8,276 nucleotides of DNA. Source: Candidatus Woesearchaeota archaeon (GTDB lineage Archaea > Nanoarchaeota > Nanoarchaeia > Woesearchaeales > UBA11576). The translations under genes were made by a program, and so were the position numbers. Below are positions 5,064-8,276 of this stretch, one piece after another (position 1 is the stretch's first letter; the number at the start of each line of letters is the position of its first letter). The DNA is taken from positions 4,706 to 12,981 of the forward strand of contig DUGW01000201.1 of assembly GCA_013331125.1 (NCBI GenBank). Reading direction: 5' to 3'. The notes below the pieces were generated by a model. That model did not search any database. It saw nothing but the letters and a program-made list of their open reading frames with translations, and was not told where the DNA came from.

Positions 5064-6440
5064 ATGAAACTCCTGAAAGCAGCATTCGGCGGCAGGCCTG
5101 CGAAGAAGAACAGGGTGAATGAGTTCGCCAAAGACCCTAAGAAGGCATTGATCAAGCTGTCAATACCGATCCTTGTAGGGATGGTGGTCCAGGCACTATA
5201 CAATATAGTCGATACTGCTTTCGTAGGAAGGCTAGGTTCCGATTCCATCGCAGCACTGACATTCGCCTTCCCGCTTTTCTTCATACTCATATCACTGAAC
5301 ATGGGGATCGCCACAGGGATGACCTCCAGGATAAGCAGGCAGCTGGGCGCGAAGCAGAAGAAAGGTGCGGAGAACACAGCCATGCACGGATTGCTCTTCA
5401 CGCTCCTGGTCGCTGCAGTCGTCATAGTCCTAGGTCTTGTCTTTCTAGACCAGGTATTCCTGCTTTTCGGAGCATCGAACAGCGTGCTCGAACTCGCGAC
5501 AGGCTACATGAGGATAATCCTGTATGGAGCATTCTTCATGTTCACATCATTCGCGCTGAACCAGATGCTCACAGCACAGGGAGACACAAAGACCCCGATG
5601 ATGATACAGGTCATAGCGCTGGTGTGCAACATAATACTTGACCCGATATTCATCTATGTGCTGGGGTATGGCGTCCGGGGCGCTGCGATCGCGACCGTGA
5701 TATCATTCTTCATCTCGATGGTACTTGCATTGGTGTTCGTTTCAAGGCGGTCCTATCTGCACATACACATCAAGAACTTCTCGTTCGGCTGGAGCATACT
5801 CAAGGACATCATCAGGGTAGGATTCCCGGCATCACTGATGATGCTATTGATGAGCTTCTACGCAATGTTCATAAACAGGCTCATGGCATCTTTCGGCACA
5901 GACTACGTGGCAGCATTCGGTCTTGACTGGAGACTGAACAGCCTTGCCAACATGCCCATGGTCGCGATAAGCATAAGCACGATGACACTCGTCGGGATGT
6001 TCTACGGAGCGAAGAGATATGACCTGCTCAAGAAGACAGTAGGCTACAGCCTAAAGACTGCATTCATCTGGGGAGCGTCGATGGCCATGATATTCGCGGC
6101 AGTCCCACAGATATGGCTCAGGATATTCACTGCAGACCCTGAGCTGATAGCACTGGCAGCAAAATATGTCAGGGTCGAGGTATGGATGTTCCCGTTCATG
6201 GGCACAGGCCTGATAATCGCAAGAGCGATACAGGCGATAGGCAAAGGCATGCCCGGGCTGGTGATAATGCTTGTGAGGACACTGCTCGTCGCTGTGCCTT
6301 TGGCTTACCTTTTCGTGTTCGTGTTCGGTTATGGCTATCTCTCAGTCGCTGTCGCGATGGTGGCCAGCGGCGTGGTCTCTGCAGGCCTTGCCCTGATATG
6401 GTGGAGATACTGCCTGCGCAAGTGCAACGGAACTGCCTGA
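5064..6440 (+). CDS. MATE family multidrug/cation antiporter
   Basis: At 458 residues this is the usual length for MATE transporters, which export drugs, metabolites or toxic organic cations in exchange for Na+ or H+ across the cytoplasmic membrane. The protein is hydrophobic throughout, consistent with twelve membrane helices in two homologous halves. Visible family signatures are IPILVGMVVQALYNIVDTAFVG (34-55, with Asp50), GIATGMTSRISRQLGA (81-96), AQGDTKTPM (171-179) and NIILDP (189-194). The second half repeats the layout with FPASLMM, ISTMTLVGMFYGA and ARAIQAIGKGMPG. Residues 1-25 form a basic cytoplasmic leader. The sequence most resembles the DinF/NorM-like branch, but the substrate cannot be read from it. 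It is transcribed alone from a leaderless promoter, and a separate promoter for the peroxiredoxin follows its stop. Confidence 0.93.
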   Translation: MKLLKAAFGGRPAKKNRVNEFAKDPKKALIKLSIPILVGMVVQALYNIVDTAFVGRLGSDSIAALTFAFPLFFILISLNMGIATGMTSRISRQLGAKQKKGAENTAMHGLLFTLLVAAVVIVLGLVFLDQVFLLFGASNSVLELATGYMRIILYGAFFMFTSFALNQMLTAQGDTKTPMMIQVIALVCNIILDPIFIYVLGYGVRGAAIATVISFFISMVLALVFVSRRSYLHIHIKNFSFGWSILKDIIRVGFPASLMMLLMSFYAMFINRLMASFGTDYVAAFGLDWRLNSLANMPMVAISISTMTLVGMFYGAKRYDLLKKTVGYSLKTAFIWGASMAMIFAAVPQIWLRIFTADPELIALAAKYVRVEVWMFPFMGTGLIIARAIQAIGKGMPGLVIMLVRTLLVAVPLAYLFVFVFGYGYLSVAVAMVASGVVSAGLALIWWRYCLRKCNGTA

Positions 6441-6460
6441 AGAGTCACATAACCGATCTC

Positions 6461-6469
6461 TATATATAA
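6461..6469 (+). promoter_or_regulatory. TATA box of the peroxiredoxin gene
   Basis: TATATATAA lies about 45 nt upstream of the ATG at 6511. Transcription would begin near 6490, leaving a roughly 20-nt leader that holds the G-rich ribosome site. It is the strongest TATA box in the window. Confidence 0.65.
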
Positions 6470-6498
6470 CTGAATGACCCTAGTCCTTCTATCCTATA

Positions 6499-6506
6499 GG
6501 GGGGAT
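6499..6506 (+). promoter_or_regulatory. G-rich ribosome binding site of the peroxiredoxin gene
   Basis: GGGGGGAT approximates GGAGGTGAT and leaves 6 nt between its last G and the ATG at 6511. The spacing favours that ATG over the adjacent in-frame GTG at 6508. Confidence 0.5.
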
Positions 6507-6510
6507 TGTG

Positions 6511-7071
6511 ATGAAGATAAACCAGAAAGCACCGGATTTCACAGCAGAGGCGTTCCATGAGGACGAGATAAAGAAAGTCAGCCTGAACAGCTACAAGGGG
6601 AAGTGGGTAGTGCTGCTGTTCTACCCGGCAGATTTCACATTCATCTGCCCGACAGAGCTCGGAGAGTTCGCAGATGAGTACGAGACGCTCAAGACATTAG
6701 GCGCAGAGGTCCTTTCTGTGTCGACAGACACTGCATTCGTGCACAAGGCATGGCATGATGCGTCGGAGACGATAAAAAAGATCAGGTATCCTATGGTTGC
6801 AGACCCTACTGGCCGAATATGCAAAGACTATGGGACTTACATCGACGAGGAAGGACTTTCTTTACGGGGGACATTCATCATCGACCCGGACGGAGTGGTG
6901 AAGAACGCAGACGTACATGACAACAGCATAGGGCGGTCGGCAGCTGAGATAATCAGGAAACTCCAGGCAGCACAGTTCGTGAGGAAGAACAATGGAATGG
7001 TATGCCCTGCAAGCTGGAAACCAGGAGGAAAGACACTCAAGCCAGGACTGGACCTTGTAGGGAAGATATGA
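6511..7071 (+). CDS. ahpC: Typical 2-Cys peroxiredoxin (AhpC/Prx family)
   Basis: This 186-residue thioredoxin-fold enzyme reduces hydrogen peroxide, organic peroxides and peroxynitrite in the cytoplasm. The peroxidatic Cys46 sits in YPADFTFICPTEL with the conserved Pro39 and Thr43, and the active-site Arg is probably R119 in LRGTFIIDPDG. The resolving Cys165 lies in NGMVCPASWKPG near the C-terminus, so it is a typical 2-Cys enzyme that forms disulfide-linked dimers and probably larger rings. An extra Cys104 is present. The length is close to that of bacterial AhpC. No AhpF or thioredoxin reductase is in the window, so the reductant is unknown. ATG 6511 is chosen over GTG 6508 by ribosome-site spacing; the difference is one residue. 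It has its own strong promoter. Confidence 0.95.
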   Translation: MKINQKAPDFTAEAFHEDEIKKVSLNSYKGKWVVLLFYPADFTFICPTELGEFADEYETLKTLGAEVLSVSTDTAFVHKAWHDASETIKKIRYPMVADPTGRICKDYGTYIDEEGLSLRGTFIIDPDGVVKNADVHDNSIGRSAAEIIRKLQAAQFVRKNNGMVCPASWKPGGKTLKPGLDLVGKI

Positions 7072-7109
7072 CCTTCAGGATATTCTGGAAATAATTTTAT
7101 GTTCTCCCT

Positions 7110-7820
7110 TTATTGAATCACTTTCTTGGGGCAGTTATCGATGCAGTTGAAACATAAGATACATTCAGGATTCTCCATATTGCCGTCCTTCACCATCTTA
7201 TGGACATCCAGGCTCATAGGACAGTTCTTGTTGCAGATCAGACAGTCGATGCACCTCTTCTTATCAGACCTCAACCTCAAAGATGTGGTCTTCAGAAGAT
7301 TGCCTGCCTTCCTGCCGATGATCATGAACGGAGACATCCAGCAGATATGATGGCAGAATGACCTGCTCCCTACAGCCAAAGCCGGGACAAGGACCAACAG
7401 GATGATCGAATAATATATGATATACATCCAAGGATTGGCCACAGAGATGCCGTAAGTCGTGTGGAACAACGGATCAAATGACCGGTACCCGCCAGCCCTG
7501 TAGGCTGCGAATGCTATCAGAAGCATCCAAGGGGACCAGATAAGGAATTTTACAAAATTATATCTCTGACTCACCTTCTTGTCCTTCACAGTGAAAAGGC
7601 ATTCCTGAAGACCAGCACCAGGACAGACCCAACCACAGAACAAGCGGCCGATGAACAAAGACGCTATGAACATGGCTGCGAATGTGATGAAACTGCCGAC
7701 AATCACCCCTTCAAAAGAGCCCACCACTATGAGATAAGGAGAGAAGTAGAAGATAGTGATAGGAAACAATAGGAATGAGATGATGATAAGGGCTTTGCGG
7801 ATCTTCTGACGGGTCTTCAT
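7110..7820 (-). CDS. NapH/YccM-type 4Fe-4S polyferredoxin membrane protein
   Basis: From ATG 7820 this gives 236 residues with four membrane helices (about 10-29, 38-58, 92-109, 132-151). Cytoplasmic Cys motifs are FCGWVCPGAGLQE (C62, C66) after helix 2 and SFCHHICWMSPF (C156, C160) after helix 4. Two ferredoxin-type clusters follow: C190xxC193xxC196xxxC200P and C220xxC223xxC226xxxC230P. This is the NapH/NosR/YccM/CcoG-like layout, whose members pass electrons between membrane donors and redox partners. The exact partner cannot be assigned. A GTG at 7877, overlapping the upstream stop as GTGA, would add 19 poorly patterned residues. ATG 7820 is preferred because it follows a TATA box by about 25 nt and gives the family-like start MKTRQKIRKALI. 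It may also be co-transcribed with the upstream CX2CX6C protein gene. Confidence 0.9.
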   Translation of the reverse strand: MKTRQKIRKALIIISFLLFPITIFYFSPYLIVVGSFEGVIVGSFITFAAMFIASLFIGRLFCGWVCPGAGLQECLFTVKDKKVSQRYNFVKFLIWSPWMLLIAFAAYRAGGYRSFDPLFHTTYGISVANPWMYIIYYSIILLVLVPALAVGSRSFCHHICWMSPFMIIGRKAGNLLKTTSLRLRSDKKRCIDCLICNKNCPMSLDVHKMVKDGNMENPECILCFNCIDNCPKKVIQ

Positions 7821-7842
7821 ATCCTGATGATGATATCTGCTC

Positions 7843-7849
7843 TTTAAAA
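7843..7849 (-). promoter_or_regulatory. BRE/TATA element before the polyferredoxin gene
   Basis: The minus strand reads CGAAAGG then ATTTTAAAG, a BRE-like plus TATA-like pair centred about 25 nt before ATG 7820. It lies inside the extra codons of the longer GTG-start version and supports the shorter start. Confidence 0.45.
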
Positions 7850-7873
7850 TCCTTTCGGGTAGAAGGCTGCCAT

Positions 7874-8276
7874 TCACTTCTTGCTTCTGTTGAACAGCTG
7901 ATCAGCAGGACAGCCGAGCTTCCTCTGCCTGCAGAACTTACAGGCCAGATTCCTGCGGACAAACCCATTGCCTGCAGAGGCAAGGACTACCAGTGCTATC
8001 ACTGAAGCCAGGAGCAGCCAATCAAAATCCAGGATCAACAGCACGATGCCTGTTATCAGCGGGACCAATGTGACAAGGAAATCCGGGACCAGGTCTTTCC
8101 AGCAGATCTTCCTCTTATTGAACCTATGAGTATCGCCTCTCTTGAAGAGCAAAGAACTTATCTTGCCTTTGCCGAAAGCGCAATATCTGCCATAATAATA
8201 GCAGTTGACGCAAGCACTTTTCATGAGGCGTAGTTCCAGTACAAGGATGTAGATGATGTAGAGGGCCATCCAGATG
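7874..8276 (-). CDS. Membrane protein with twin CX2CX6C motifs, probably 5'-truncated by the window
   Basis: The frame is open to the right edge. An ATG at 8269 gives 131 residues, but it falls within a hydrophobic stretch (IWMALYIIYILVLEL), so the true start is probably outside. Numbered from that ATG, the protein has C20-VN-C23-YYYGRY-C30 followed by AFGKGKISSLLFKRGD, a two-helix hairpin (about 61-80 and 82-100), and C110-KF-C113-RQRKLG-C120-PAD. The two Cys motifs have identical CX2CX6C spacing and should lie on the same, probably cytoplasmic, side, so joint metal or Fe-S binding is possible. I recall similar proteins near archaeal NapH-like genes but no named family. The stop overlaps a GTG of the polyferredoxin frame (GTGA), which suggests the two genes form an operon. 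Confidence 0.7.
   Translation of the reverse strand, partial: IWMALYIIYILVLELRLMKSACVNCYYYGRYCAFGKGKISSLLFKRGDTHRFNKRKICWKDLVPDFLVTLVPLITGIVLLILDFDWLLLASVIALVVLASAGNGFVRRNLACKFCRQRKLGCPADQLFNRSKK

Noticed and set aside
5018..5425. Minus-strand reading frame of 135 codons
   Set aside because: It overlaps the start of the clear MATE transporter gene and shows no promoter or family features of its own.
7072..7095. Hairpin terminator after the peroxiredoxin gene
   Set aside because: The TTCAGGATATTCTGGAA stretch is only an imperfect palindrome and the following T run is just four bases, so I could not support a terminator.

Overview
This window looks like a piece of an archaeal genome, most likely from a DPANN-type lineage such as the Woesearchaeota or Pacearchaeota. 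That placement is an inference from protein style. The clues are a giant sequon-rich surface protein with a poly-glycine linker and thrombospondin-like Cys modules, archaeal TATA boxes about 25 nt upstream of start codons (leaderless promoters), a few genes with strong GGAGG-type ribosome sites, and heavy use of AGG/AGA and ATA codons.

Layout. Positions 1-3687 (+) hold a cell-surface pair. The first is a very large surface glycoprotein whose 5' end lies outside the window: Ig-like repeats, an FN3-like domain, Cys modules, three membrane segments and a long basic cytoplasmic tail. The second, 39 nt downstream, is a small membrane-anchored secreted protein with a CxxxC module. These converge on a minus-strand run at 3715-4868: cutA, a 166-residue lipoprotein, and a short 2-TM membrane protein with two histidines in heme-ligand spacing. 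That last gene lacks an ATG, GTG or TTG start at its ribosome site and is easily missed. Positions 4869-5063 are intergenic, with divergent promoters and an eight-copy degenerate 9-bp tandem repeat. A MATE efflux transporter (5064-6440) and a typical 2-Cys peroxiredoxin (6511-7071) follow on the plus strand. The right end is a minus-strand pair: a NapH/YccM-type polyferredoxin membrane protein and, upstream of it, a membrane protein with two identical CX2CX6C motifs that runs off the window edge.

How they may work together. The left part builds the cell envelope. The right two thirds is rich in redox and stress genes: possible heme b protein, lipoprotein, peroxiredoxin, polyferredoxin and twin-Cys membrane protein. 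The lipoprotein seems to carry accessory domains that I recall being found with NapH-like 4Fe-4S proteins. A membrane electron-transfer module is therefore a reasonable but untested reading. No RNA gene, insertion sequence, CRISPR array or replication origin was recognised.
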